Under the pieces are notes generated by a model. That model saw only the letters and a program-made list of their open reading frames with translations. It did no database searches and was not told where the DNA came from. Of a DNA stretch of 64,000 bases, positions 1 through 8,563 are shown piece by piece; the first letter of the stretch is position 1; every line of letters starts with the position of its first letter. A program made the translations under genes and the position numbers. Origin of the DNA: Soehngenia longivitae (GTDB taxonomy: Bacteria; Bacillota; Clostridia; Tissierellales; Tissierellaceae). The stretch spans positions 1-64,000 of the forward strand of contig NZ_SRIB01000009.1 in assembly GCF_004684055.1 (NCBI RefSeq), read 5' to 3'.

Positions 1-95
1 AATAGAGAAAGAAAGTCATCTTGATTTTGATTATAAAACTTATCAAAATCATTAGAAATATCACAAAGATTTAATTGCTTAGCTGAAACTGGCAT
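1..95 (-). CDS. N-terminal fragment of an unrecognised gene, possibly a transposase
   Basis: A frame opens at an ATG at 95 (minus strand) with a good AAGGAGA ribosome site just upstream. It runs off the window after 31 codons, starting MPVSAKQLNL and continuing as a polar, Asp/Asn/Phe-rich segment. The start resembles the N-termini of some clostridial IS transposases, but 31 residues are too few to prove this. It points away from the pilus operon, which would fit an insertion element bounding that operon. It could equally be an ordinary divergent gene. The gene itself is fairly likely; the transposase identity is a weak guess. Confidence 0.4.
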   Translation of the reverse strand, partial: MPVSAKQLNLCDISNDFDKFYNQNQDDFLSL

Positions 96-195
96 AAGAT
101 TCTCCTTTCTGTTTTTGTTTTGAGTTATACACATTTTGACACTGTATATATACCCAAAATGGGGGGAATCTAGCCATTTCAATATAAACAAAGGC

Positions 196-243
196 AGTAA
201 ATATGCGAGTTGTAGAGTTCTGCAACGAGCTAGATTATTTACT
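196..243 (+). promoter_or_regulatory. Two-tier stem-loop in the leader upstream of pilM
   Basis: An outer 8-bp inverted repeat (AGTAAATA at 196-203 with TATTTACT at 236-243) encloses a second stem, GTTGTAG (209-215) with CTGCAAC (220-226), around an AGTT loop. It ends just before the GGGGGG ribosome site of pilM. It matches no riboswitch I know, and I see no c-di-GMP consensus. It could be a leader structure, an operator, or the end of a mobile element. Confidence 0.35.
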
Positions 244-261
244 ACAAAGGGGGGATAATAT

Positions 262-1323
262 TTGGTCTCTTTTAATTCCAAAAAAATGGTAAGCATCAAT
301 TTTACACCAGATAGTCTAAATATAGTTTCTGGGAAATTCAACAAGAAAATTGTAATCGTTGATAAAGCGTTTAGAGTTGAGCTTGAAGATAATGTTTATG
401 ACGATGGCGAGATACTTGATATGGAGAAATTGGCATATACTATACAAAATGAGTTATCTCTAAATAAAATCAATACAAATGAAGCGATAGCTGTAATCAA
501 TTCTTCCTCGGTTATTATGAGAGAAGCCACATTCCCTAAAGTCGAAAAGAATGAGCTTGATTCAATCATCTCATATCAATTAGATGAGTACATACCTGTG
601 AATACAGAAGATTATGTAGTCAAATATTTAGATTTAGGGACTATAATTGATGAAGGGCTCGAAAAACAATTAGTTTTACTTATAGGGATTAAAGATAGCT
701 TAATTCAAGCTCATATGAACTTATTTAAGGAATGCAAGTTAAAGCCAGCTGTTATGGATTATGAAGGTAACGCAATAAATAAATTAATAAATTATGGAGG
801 AAGAATAAATACTTTAGTCCCAAAATTAAACAGTGTGGCAGTAGTAAACTTAAGTTTAAAGCAAACAGATTTTGTTATAGTGGACAATAAAAGATTAAAA
901 ATATCTAGAATAATAGACAAGACTATTAAAGATTGTTTAAATAACATTGAATCACAAATTGCTGGTATAGAAACTGAAAATATATACAAGAAATTTTTCT
1001 CATTCAATAAATTAAAAGATAGTTCAGACCAGAATGATCAAATTTTTTATGGAATAGCAAAAGAAGAACTCTATGAAATATTTGAAAGGATAGAACTCAT
1101 ACTGAGATACTATAGATCTAGAGAAAATACAAACCCAATAAATTACTTCGTAATAAGAGGTATAGGGGCTGAAATGGATGGTATAGCAGACTTATTTAAA
1201 GAATTTTTTGATATTGACTCCTATGCTTTAAAAAATATGGAAAATGTAAAGCTTCCATCTAGTTTAAATCTCTTTGCTTCAGCTGTTGGCGGTCTAATAA
1301 GATTAGATGAGGTGAAAAAATGA
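262..1323 (+). CDS. pilM: Type IV pilus assembly protein PilM
   Basis: An actin-like ATPase-fold protein of the PilM family, 353 aa. PilM sits on the cytoplasmic face of the membrane and binds the short N-terminal tail of PilN to couple the assembly ATPase to the inner-membrane PilN/PilO platform. The N-terminal half shows the PilM pattern of a phosphate-binding-like strand, an alternating beta/alpha body and a segment on pulling the protein to the platform (around ISYQLDEYIP). The start is a TTG at 262, with a run of six G at 249-254 as ribosome site. It overlaps pilN by four bases (ATGA), indicating translational coupling. No pilB, pilC, pilT or pilD is in the window; these would lie upstream or elsewhere. 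Confidence 0.85.
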   Translation: MVSFNSKKMVSINFTPDSLNIVSGKFNKKIVIVDKAFRVELEDNVYDDGEILDMEKLAYTIQNELSLNKINTNEAIAVINSSSVIMREATFPKVEKNELDSIISYQLDEYIPVNTEDYVVKYLDLGTIIDEGLEKQLVLLIGIKDSLIQAHMNLFKECKLKPAVMDYEGNAINKLINYGGRINTLVPKLNSVAVVNLSLKQTDFVIVDNKRLKISRIIDKTIKDCLNNIESQIAGIETENIYKKFFSFNKLKDSSDQNDQIFYGIAKEELYEIFERIELILRYYRSRENTNPINYFVIRGIGAEMDGIADLFKEFFDIDSYALKNMENVKLPSSLNLFASAVGGLIRLDEVKK

Positions 1324-1928
1324 AAGATCTAAATTTTTTTGAACCTTATGTAGAAAAAAAAAGTACAAAGTTAAATTTTACAACTATTTTATATTTTTTA
1401 GTTGCGCTCTCATTGATTACTGTTTTGATTTTAGGCGTATATAACCAAATAAAAATATCAAATTTAAGCAAAGACGTAAAGTATCGTGAAGAGATTGTAA
1501 ATGATCCAAATACGGTTGAAAAAGTAAATGAAATAAAAAAATTTGATGAAGAAGTGGCTCTATTTAAAACAGAAGTAGAAAAAATCATAGCACTTGATAA
1601 AAATATAGTTGAAAACGAAAATATTACACCTGCTCTTTTTAAAGAAATTAGTAAAAAATTGCCTGAAGGCGTATTCATTTCGACTTTACAAGCTTCAAAT
1701 ACAAGCCTAAATGTATCTGGTTTTGCAATGGATAAGTATTCGATAGCAGAATTTCAAAAGGGTTTGGAAACAATAGATATCATTACTAGTGCTTTTGTTC
1801 CAAGCATCACAAAAGTCGATTCATACTATAGATTTGATATGAATGTCGGAATCAAGGAGGTGCAAGAAGATGGAACAGGAGAACAAGAAGACGGAACAGA
1901 AGAACAAGAAGGCCAAGAAGGTCAATAA
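1320..1928 (+). CDS. pilN: Type IV pilus assembly protein PilN
   Basis: A bitopic membrane protein of 202 aa. A short cytoplasmic N-terminus (LNFFEPYVEKK, the PilM-binding type of motif) is followed by one transmembrane helix at about residues 23-42, a coiled coil at 48-95 and a ferredoxin-like domain to about 180. PilN pairs with PilO in the alignment complex. The last ~25 residues are a low-complexity Glu/Gln/Gly tail (repeats of DGTxEQE) encoded by DNA that is read in another frame as the start of pilO. The overlap with pilO is 59 nt, unusually long for this operon. Confidence 0.8.
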   Translation: MKDLNFFEPYVEKKSTKLNFTTILYFLVALSLITVLILGVYNQIKISNLSKDVKYREEIVNDPNTVEKVNEIKKFDEEVALFKTEVEKIIALDKNIVENENITPALFKEISKKLPEGVFISTLQASNTSLNVSGFAMDKYSIAEFQKGLETIDIITSAFVPSITKVDSYYRFDMNVGIKEVQEDGTGEQEDGTEEQEGQEGQ

Positions 1929-3342
1929 AAGAAAATCACTATTAAATAGGCCATTAACACAAAATGAAAAAGTATTATTGGCCATTTTAGGAATTGCATT
2001 AATTATTTTTCTCGGCAACTATTTTATATTAACACCCCAGGCTGCAAAAATAACTGAACTTGAAACTAAAAAATATGATTTAGACACTCAAATAGAAGAA
2101 ATAAATACAATGATGAAAAAGGAAGCGGACATAAAGAAAGAGTGGCAGATGCTTGAAAGAGAAAGAAATGAAATTTTAAAAAATTATTTTCCTGCACTTG
2201 ATCAAGCTCAAATTATTTACTTATTAAATGATTTATTGCCATATGACAATGTGGAAATATCTGATTTTTCATTTAGTGAGCCTGCAACAGAAACAATTGG
2301 TGATACCGATGTAAAACGAATGGATGTTACTATTCCATTTAAGAGTAATTATGATGGAATGCTCGAATTAGTAAGCACCATAAAAGAGAGTCCTCGCAGG
2401 ATGTCTATTGAAAACCTATCTATGGATAGGATTGACGATGAAGATGTTTCTGGTAATTTAAGTTTTAAAGTCTATAGTTTAGAAGGATTAGTAGAAGAAG
2501 ATCCAAATGTAATATTTGTAGATATTGCTGATAATTCAGAAGATAACAATATAATCGATAGCTTTGAAGGATTTGCCACTTCAGCAGGGAATGGAGAAAA
2601 TGGCAATGTACCAGAAGAAGGCGGAGAAAATGGTGAAACAGGAACAACACCAGGTGAATCAGAAGGAGAGATAGAAGTAAAGGGAGATATAATCAACGAT
2701 TTTGAAGTGAAAAATTATTTCTTCATTCCATCACATGAATATGTTAGTGGAAATACTTTAAATAGTACAATTAAACAATCTGGAAAATATTCAGCAAGAC
2801 TTGAATATAATATAATTGCTTTGCAAGATGAGAATAGAGTTTATTTAGATATGACAAACCAAAAAATTCAACTAAACTATTCTCCTGAAAAATTATCGCT
2901 GTGGGTTTATTCTTTTGCATATAGTCCTGGAAATCTAGGAGTAAGATTAGTAACAAATAATGGCGATGCTATTCATCTAAATATTCAAGAAGGAATATCT
3001 TGGTTAGGGTGGAAGAATATAAAGATAGATTTACCAAAAGAACTTCCATTGTATCCAATAAACATTACAAGCATATATTATGAAGTTCCTAAAAATACTG
3101 ACGATTTTGGTGTAATTCTATTTGACAAATTAGAAGTGTTTTATCCACACCACTACGAAACTGAATGGGTAGAGACAAGCGAATACTTTTTTTACAAAGT
3201 GGTTTCAGGAGATACAGTTATTGACATATCAAGGAGATTTTATGGAACAGCTGATTATAAAAACGAGATCATGAAGAATAACAACATATCATCAGGTGAA
3301 ATTCTTGCACCTGGAAGAATCTTAGTATTGAAAAAGAGATAG
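1870..3342 (+). CDS. pilO: PilO-like protein fused to a carbohydrate-binding-like domain and LysM
   Basis: About 490 aa. I chose the ATG at 1870 because AAGGAGG lies nine bases upstream; an ATG at 1843 has no such site. Order of parts: a Lys/Glu/Gln-rich cytoplasmic tail (1-30), one transmembrane helix (~35-54), coiled coil and PilO ferredoxin-like domain (~60-215), a Gly/Glu/Asn/Pro linker (~235-275), a ~150-residue beta-rich domain resembling carbohydrate-binding jelly-roll modules, and a C-terminal LysM (VVSGDTVIDISRRFYG). Ordinary PilO ends after the ferredoxin-like domain at about 200 aa, so the C-terminal two thirds are an addition. LysM binds peptidoglycan, so this platform protein is probably tethered to the cell wall (inference). 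The beta domain could instead be a structural spacer. Confidence 0.75.
   Translation: MEQENKKTEQKNKKAKKVNKRKSLLNRPLTQNEKVLLAILGIALIIFLGNYFILTPQAAKITELETKKYDLDTQIEEINTMMKKEADIKKEWQMLERERNEILKNYFPALDQAQIIYLLNDLLPYDNVEISDFSFSEPATETIGDTDVKRMDVTIPFKSNYDGMLELVSTIKESPRRMSIENLSMDRIDDEDVSGNLSFKVYSLEGLVEEDPNVIFVDIADNSEDNNIIDSFEGFATSAGNGENGNVPEEGGENGETGTTPGESEGEIEVKGDIINDFEVKNYFFIPSHEYVSGNTLNSTIKQSGKYSARLEYNIIALQDENRVYLDMTNQKIQLNYSPEKLSLWVYSFAYSPGNLGVRLVTNNGDAIHLNIQEGISWLGWKNIKIDLPKELPLYPINITSIYYEVPKNTDDFGVILFDKLEVFYPHHYETEWVETSEYFFYKVVSGDTVIDISRRFYGTADYKNEIMKNNNISSGEILAPGRILVLKKR
1871..1912 (+). repeat. 21-bp tandem repeat read in two frames (pilN tail and pilO start)
   Basis: Two imperfect 21-bp units (1871-1891 and 1892-1912) differ at a few bases. 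In the pilN frame each unit encodes DGTxEQE; in the pilO frame each encodes EQxNKKx. Because 21 is a multiple of three, repeat gain or loss stays in frame for both genes. Confidence 0.8.
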
Positions 3343-3352
3343 GAGGGTAAAG

Positions 3353-5029
3353 ATGAAAAGGAATAAATTAGTTTTTTTATCAGTTATTATACTCCTCCTG
3401 ACTTTTTCGGGAGTAGCTTATGGTGCATACAGTCCTGACTATGATGCAGGATACTCGGTTGGTAGAGAATATTTTGCAAAATATGGAACTGCTCTTAATG
3501 CTGAGAATGCACTCACTATTCATGCATTAAATGGTTATGATGGATATGTACCAAAAGATGCAACTAATGGTTGGAAAGATTATAGTGAAGGGTTTAAAGC
3601 TGGCTATAATGATGCATTGAATGGTGTATCTCCTTCAGTAAACTATGCAGAGGCATTAGGGAATGCAGAAGGAACTCGCTTTGGTGCTAGAGATTATAAA
3701 ATTGGGGTTAGTAGCAATTGGAAATATAGATTGCCTTCTGATTCAGAGATAGTAACAAAATACAATTTAACAGTGATGAATGCTGAGTACAGAATTAAAT
3801 TTTTAGAGACATTTAAAGTTGCTTTTGAAAAGGGATACAACGAGGCTTACGAAAAGGCACTTATAGAACCAGTTAGAACAAGCATGTCACAAGGATTAAG
3901 CGACGGGAATAACGCCGGTAATATCATGGGAAAAACACTTGCAGAACGGGACTTCATGATGAAATACAATATAAATTACAAGAGAGATTTACCTACAGAT
4001 GAAGAAATTGTAACTATGTTTAATTTAACTAAAGATACCAATGAATACAAAGATGCTTTTATACAAGGCTTTATTGCCAATTACGAAGTATCTTATAATC
4101 AGACCTATAGATCACTAGCCGCAAGCGAAGCTCAAAACAGAACTGTGTATAAAATCATTGGAATTTCAGGAGATAATATAGCACATAATAATGGATTTAG
4201 TGTAACCATACCAGCTGGCGTTTTTTACAAAGATGTTTATGTCAGTTTAGAAAATCAATATAGCGAATATTTTAATACCAACGGGATGACTTTAGTATCA
4301 GATATATTCAAGGTTAAACTTGATAATCCTTCAATATCGTTAGATAATGAAGGACTCATAGATATTGAATTCCCTTATTATGGAAAACCTGATAAAGTAG
4401 GAATTTACAAATTAGTCAATGAAAAATGGTACTATTTACCGACTTTAGCAACTGAAGGAAAAATAAAAGCTTCAGTTATGCCGAGCACAATCACAAATAA
4501 AGAAAGTATATATGCGGCTTTCATTGATAATAGCTTGAAAACTTTAATAGACACAAGAACTCATTGGGCTAAAGACGAAATCAATACTATGGTAAGGAGA
4601 AATATAATTTTAGGCTACCCTGACGAGACTTTTAAACCAGAAAATAAAATTACAAGAGCTGAATTTTTGATACTTTTAAGTAGAATTGAAGATTGGACAT
4701 TACCTGGCTATGTAGAGAATGCAACCTATTTTAAAGATTATAAGACATTTGAAAATTATGATAGGATAATCAGTTATTCTTTATCAATGGGATACATCAA
4801 AGGTTATCCTGATAGAACTTTTAGACCCAATGACAATATTTCATATAAGGAAGTAGAACTCATTATTCAAAGGGTAACTAAAAATAAAAACTTTAAATGG
4901 GCTGACATTGCTACTCAGATGATGTACGATAAGACGGTTAGATCTAAAAGCTTTGATAATATGAATAATAAGATCACTAGAGCAGAAGCTTCATATATGT
5001 TATATCATTTAAACGAGTGGAGGTACTGA
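3353..5029 (+). CDS. Secreted SLH-domain surface protein in the pilus operon
   Basis: 558 aa with an N-terminal signal peptide (about residues 1-25, cleavage near GVAYGAY). Residues ~26-260 carry irregular repeats of aromatic-x-x-Gly motifs (YDAGYSVGREY, YSEGFKAGYNDA, FEKGYNEAYEKA and similar). A beta-rich middle domain follows (~265-395). Residues ~400-555 hold two clear SLH repeats (ILGYPDETFKPENKITRAEF and GYIKGYPDRTFRPNDNIS) and a degenerate third. SLH domains bind secondary wall polymers, so the protein should sit in the S-layer or on the wall. It lies 11 bases after pilO with AGGAGGG upstream, and its stop overlaps the next start (TGATG). A role in letting the pilus cross or anchor in the wall is an inference from position. 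Confidence 0.8.
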   Translation: MKRNKLVFLSVIILLLTFSGVAYGAYSPDYDAGYSVGREYFAKYGTALNAENALTIHALNGYDGYVPKDATNGWKDYSEGFKAGYNDALNGVSPSVNYAEALGNAEGTRFGARDYKIGVSSNWKYRLPSDSEIVTKYNLTVMNAEYRIKFLETFKVAFEKGYNEAYEKALIEPVRTSMSQGLSDGNNAGNIMGKTLAERDFMMKYNINYKRDLPTDEEIVTMFNLTKDTNEYKDAFIQGFIANYEVSYNQTYRSLAASEAQNRTVYKIIGISGDNIAHNNGFSVTIPAGVFYKDVYVSLENQYSEYFNTNGMTLVSDIFKVKLDNPSISLDNEGLIDIEFPYYGKPDKVGIYKLVNEKWYYLPTLATEGKIKASVMPSTITNKESIYAAFIDNSLKTLIDTRTHWAKDEINTMVRRNIILGYPDETFKPENKITRAEFLILLSRIEDWTLPGYVENATYFKDYKTFENYDRIISYSLSMGYIKGYPDRTFRPNDNISYKEVELIIQRVTKNKNFKWADIATQMMYDKTVRSKSFDNMNNKITRAEASYMLYHLNEWRY

Positions 5030-5487
5030 TGTCTAAGAGAAAGGGCTATACACTCATTGAGCTAATTACAGTGTTAGCCCTATTTTCAATTTTATTGCTT
5101 TTTAGCGTTCCGAATCTTTCATTTCTGCACAAATACAGAGAATACAATGAAGTAAAACAATTTGAAAAAGATATTAAATACGTGAGAGCTAAAGCATTGA
5201 TTGAAAACTCGCCGATTGTTATTAATTTTGATATTTCTAATAATGGATATAAGATAATTCAATATAATAAAGTAGTAAAAGAATATAAATTTCAGCAAGG
5301 AGTAAACTTAAAATCTATAAATACCTCTAATGGATATTTGACATCAGGAGGAAGTAGCATTGAATTTAAAACCACAGGAGCTCCTTCTAGTGCTGCTACA
5401 ATTGAATTTGATACTAGATTTCACGGAAAGTATAATATAACTTTAAGTGTAGCTACAGGTAGAATAAATATAAAAACGATTAGGTGA
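5029..5487 (+). CDS. Type IV prepilin-like pseudopilin (GspH/FimT type)
   Basis: 152 aa. The start is the ATG at 5029, overlapping the preceding stop as TGATG, with GGAGG at 5019-5023. The N-terminus is a classical class III signal: MSKRKGYTLIELITVLALF, with the prepilin peptidase site after the Gly, Glu at +5 and a ~20-residue hydrophobic helix. The remainder has the short C-terminal beta domain of GspH/FimT minor pilins. It is processed by a prepilin peptidase (not in this window) and probably primes pilus assembly. Confidence 0.8.
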   Translation: MSKRKGYTLIELITVLALFSILLLFSVPNLSFLHKYREYNEVKQFEKDIKYVRAKALIENSPIVINFDISNNGYKIIQYNKVVKEYKFQQGVNLKSINTSNGYLTSGGSSIEFKTTGAPSSAATIEFDTRFHGKYNITLSVATGRINIKTIR

Positions 5488-5491
5488 ATAT

Positions 5492-5872
5492 ATGTATAAG
5501 AAAGGATACATGCTTATTGAGGTGGTCGTAGGTTTAGCTATATTTGGGCTTATTGGCATTACTAGCTATAATTTACTAAATATATCTTTCAAAAATACTG
5601 ATAAAGTAGAAGCGAAGTTATTAATGACATATTTATGCCAAGAAGTGATAGAAGAATTAAAATCAGATACATCTGAAAATAACAATGTATTGAAAAACTT
5701 GATAGAAAAAGGTAGTTATTTGTTTGATAATGATAAAATTGGAAAAGAATACCAATGTGAACTGAAATTAATTAAACAAGAAGGGAATTTGATTTTTTAT
5801 ACATGCACTATAAAAAACAATATGTTCCATGACATGGAGGTAACACTTGAATGCTCAAGATTTTTCGAATGA
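5492..5872 (+). CDS. Type IV prepilin-like minor pilin (PilV/GspI type)
   Basis: 126 aa with a prepilin leader MYKKGYMLIEVVVGLAIFGL. Cleavage after the Gly leaves Tyr at +1 and Glu at +5. The small soluble domain contains three Cys (near CQE, YQCEL and TCTI) and ends ECSRFFE. Size and position between a GspH-like and a GspJ/PilW-like pilin suggest the GspI/PilV role in the minor-pilin tip complex. Its end overlaps the TTG start of the next gene. Confidence 0.7.
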   Translation: MYKKGYMLIEVVVGLAIFGLIGITSYNLLNISFKNTDKVEAKLLMTYLCQEVIEELKSDTSENNNVLKNLIEKGSYLFDNDKIGKEYQCELKLIKQEGNLIFYTCTIKNNMFHDMEVTLECSRFFE

Positions 5873-6392
5873 TGGCTTTACATTAATTGAGCTAATTATT
5901 TCTCTTGCAATAATTTCTATTTTAGTTTTAGGAATATACAATTTAATTTTTCTCTCTACAAATGCTATGGGCATTGAAGATGAGGCAGATGATTATTTAG
6001 TAAGCGGTACTTATGTAGTTGAATATATTTCTGATGAGATAAGAAGTGGAGACTATATTTTACCATCATATTTGATAAAAAATTTAGACATCACATATCC
6101 TTACAATTTTAAATTTGTTATTTTAAACAAAAGCGACGATATAAATGAATACATTACATATTACTACACAGGAAAGGAAATTGTAAGGATTAGTCATAAA
6201 ACAAGTTCAAATAATTTACCAGAAATTTCAAAATTTGATGGATATAATAAGCTCGATTTAGGAGTAAGTGATATTGGAGATTCAGGACTAAATTTAGATA
6301 ATAACGTTGTTTATTTAGACCTTACTTTTGGAGATAAAACTACATTTAAAGTGAGAAGTGCAGTAAATGTAGAAAATAAAATAATTAGATGA
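5847..6392 (+). CDS. Type IV prepilin-like minor pilin (PilW/GspJ type)
   Basis: 181 aa. It starts at a TTG (5847), supported by GGAGG at 5836-5840; no ATG is available before the leader. The leader is NDGFTLIELIISLAIISILV, cleaved after Gly with Phe at +1 and Glu at +5, then a hydrophobic helix. Length and order fit the GspJ/PilW minor pilins. The soluble domain is Asp/Asn/Tyr-rich with no cysteine seen. Confidence 0.75.
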   Translation: MNAQDFSNDGFTLIELIISLAIISILVLGIYNLIFLSTNAMGIEDEADDYLVSGTYVVEYISDEIRSGDYILPSYLIKNLDITYPYNFKFVILNKSDDINEYITYYYTGKEIVRISHKTSSNNLPEISKFDGYNKLDLGVSDIGDSGLNLDNNVVYLDLTFGDKTTFKVRSAVNVENKIIR

Positions 6393-6399
6393 GGGCAAA

Positions 6400-7395
6400 A
6401 TGAGAAAAGGATCTATAACGGTTTTTGCTTTGATTGCGATGCTTGTAGTTTTCATGATTTGTCTGTACTTATCTCACATGGCAGTTATGCAGAGCCATTT
6501 ACAAAATAATCTTCGAGATAAATTACAGAATAATTATGATTTAGAAACAGTTCTAAATGTCTTAATAAATGATTTAAATGACGATAAAAGTGAAATATAT
6601 AAATCCATAATTAAATATTGCAATGCACCACTAAGAGATTATAAAGACACAATCAACTTAAACATAAGCGATAAACGAGTCTCAACAGTTGCAAATATAA
6701 AATATAAGTTGGATGATAATAAAACTATTATGGATGTTGTCATAAAATCCCCCATTAAGAACTACAGTGCATTTTTAAACGCTCAAATTGAGTTTGTCAA
6801 TGAAATATTCACATTTAATAATTTATCATTTCTAAACAATTCGACATTTACATCTAGATCAGATTTAGAACAAGAATTTTATGATTTTTGGGCAAGTTTA
6901 AACGATAATTATCTAATACCACCTCTAAAAAGCGGTATGAAATCCATTTCTTTATATCATAGTGAAGAAATCACATTAAAAAGAATAGATAGCAATAAGT
7001 ACCATGTTTATAGGAAAGAGGCTTATGACAACTACAATCTATTAAATGATGAAGCTTTTATATATATTGAAAATAAAGCTAATTATGATAAAGTAAAGTT
7101 GATAATAGACTCTGATAATAATAATGATTATTTTAAAGGTATAATCTATGTTGAAGGTGATGTGTACATAGTAGATAATTTCAAATTCAATGGAATAATC
7201 ATTTTAAATGGAGGGAAAATATACATTGAAGATGGTAAAAGTGCTATAATAACTGGGAAGCTAATCGCAAGTGATAATTTTGAGATACCAGAAGGATTAG
7301 AATTAAAGTACTCACCTGAGATAATGAATAAATATGGAATATATTTGCCTTTTTACATAAAAGGTGAATTGAGAAATAGTAAAATTGTTTATTGA
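6400..7395 (+). CDS. PilX-like membrane-anchored protein at the end of the pilus operon
   Basis: 331 aa. An N-terminal hydrophobic helix (GSITVFALIAMLVVFMICLY, residues ~4-23) follows MRK, in the position of a pilin helix but without the usual Glu at +5. The rest is a mostly extracellular domain with a repetitive strand pattern near residues 225-300 (GIIYVEGDVYIVDNFKFNGI) resembling the beta-helix-like tail in some PilX/GspK-type and polymer-forming proteins. It is probably a large minor pilin or pilus assembly factor. No family can be assigned firmly. Confidence 0.55.
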   Translation: MRKGSITVFALIAMLVVFMICLYLSHMAVMQSHLQNNLRDKLQNNYDLETVLNVLINDLNDDKSEIYKSIIKYCNAPLRDYKDTINLNISDKRVSTVANIKYKLDDNKTIMDVVIKSPIKNYSAFLNAQIEFVNEIFTFNNLSFLNNSTFTSRSDLEQEFYDFWASLNDNYLIPPLKSGMKSISLYHSEEITLKRIDSNKYHVYRKEAYDNYNLLNDEAFIYIENKANYDKVKLIIDSDNNNDYFKGIIYVEGDVYIVDNFKFNGIIILNGGKIYIEDGKSAIITGKLIASDNFEIPEGLELKYSPEIMNKYGIYLPFYIKGELRNSKIVY

Positions 7396-7406
7396 ATGGA
7401 GTAAAT

Positions 7407-7937
7407 ATGAAAGCAATAGTATTGATAGGTATGAGTGGAGTAGGGAAGACTGTAAAAGGGAAAAAATTAGCTAAAAAACTCAATTTTGATTTTGTTGATA
7501 CTGATGAATTGATCATTGAGAAAAACAAAATGAGCATTGAGGATATTTTTATTAGGTTTGGAGAAGAGTATTTTAGAAAAGAAGAAAAAGAAGTTTTTAA
7601 AAGAGCCCTGACTAAAAAAAATTGTGTTATTTCAACTGGAGGGGGTATCATATTAGATAAAGATAATATTACTTTGATGAGATCTGAGGCAGTAGTTTTT
7701 TTCCTTTATGATACATTAGATAATATTTGCAACAACCTAAAAAATAGTCATATCAAAAGGCCTTTACTAAATACCAAAGGTGATTTATTTTCACAATTGA
7801 GTAATATGTCTATTCTTCGAGAAAAACTGTATATAAATGCTTGCCATTTTAAAATTGACCTCACAAACAAGAATGATGAAACTATATTTAATGAGATTAT
7901 TGACAATTACAAAACATTTAACTTGTTAGACATATGA
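7407..7937 (+). CDS. aroK: Shikimate kinase
   Basis: 176 aa from the ATG at 7407 (GGAG upstream). Phosphorylates the 3-hydroxyl of shikimate with ATP in the chorismate pathway, in the cytosol. The P-loop GMSGVGKT is at residues ~7-14, FVDTDELI carries the shikimate-binding Asp, the RFGEEYFRKEE segment carries the substrate Arg, STGGG is the conserved glycine motif, and HIKRPLL with the later LREKLY fits the lid region. It sits 12 bases after the pilus operon and before efp, a neighbourhood common in clostridia. It may share the pilus transcript. Confidence 0.9.
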   Translation: MKAIVLIGMSGVGKTVKGKKLAKKLNFDFVDTDELIIEKNKMSIEDIFIRFGEEYFRKEEKEVFKRALTKKNCVISTGGGIILDKDNITLMRSEAVVFFLYDTLDNICNNLKNSHIKRPLLNTKGDLFSQLSNMSILREKLYINACHFKIDLTNKNDETIFNEIIDNYKTFNLLDI

Positions 7938-7994
7938 CTTACTGATATAATATTTTAGGAAATCATTAATGAATTGAGATTAGGAGGGAATATT

Positions 7995-8552
7995 TTGATA
8001 CAAGCAGGTGAATTTAGGAAAGGAGTAACTTTCGTCTGGGACGGAGATGTTTACCAAGTGGTAGATTTCCAACATGTTAAACCAGGAAAAGGAGCAGCTT
8101 TTGTAAGAACAAAGATAAGAAATGTACTTTCAGGAGGGCTAAAAGAAGTTACATTTAATCCAACAGAGAGATTTGAAAAAGCAGTAATTGAAACAAAAGA
8201 GATGCAATACCTCTATTCAGATGGTGAATTGTATTATTTTATGGATAATGATACTTATGAACAATTACCATTAGATTATACTGCTGTAGAAGAAGCAATA
8301 AAATATTTAAGAGAAAATGATACAGCTATTATTAGATTTTATCAAGGTAAAGCTTTTGAAGTATTGCCACCAAATTTCGTTGAACTAAAGGTAATTGAGA
8401 CAGAACCGGGAGTTAAAGGTGATACAGCTCAAGGAGCGACTAAGAATGCGGTTGTAGAAACAGGAATGACTATTAATGTACCATTATTTGTCAATGAGGG
8501 AGATATCATAAAAATTGACACAAGAACTGGTGAGTACTTATCAAGAGTATAG
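7995..8552 (+). CDS. efp: Translation elongation factor P
   Basis: 185 aa, three OB-like domains. It enters the ribosomal E site and rescues ribosomes stalled on polyproline. The start is the TTG at 7995 because AGGAGGG sits six bases upstream; an earlier TTG at 7974 has no ribosome site. The conserved loop KPGKGAAF carries the lysine at the tip of domain I that is modified in other bacteria; no modification gene is seen here. The signature around [16 protein letters not shown] (domain III) and the end [12 protein letters not shown] are typical. Confidence 0.95.
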   Translation: MIQAGEFRKGVTFVWDGDVYQVVDFQHVKPGKGAAFVRTKIRNVLSGGLKEVTFNPTERFEKAVIETKEMQYLYSDGELYYFMDNDTYEQLPLDYTAVEEAIKYLRENDTAIIRFYQGKAFEVLPPNFVELKVIETEPGVKGDTAQGATKNAVVETGMTINVPLFVNEGDIIKIDTRTGEYLSRV

Positions 8553-8563
8553 GAGGGGTTTAA

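Noticed and set aside
196-243. c-di-GMP riboswitch before the pilus operon
   Set aside because: The conserved GEMM core is not present; only simple stems are visible.
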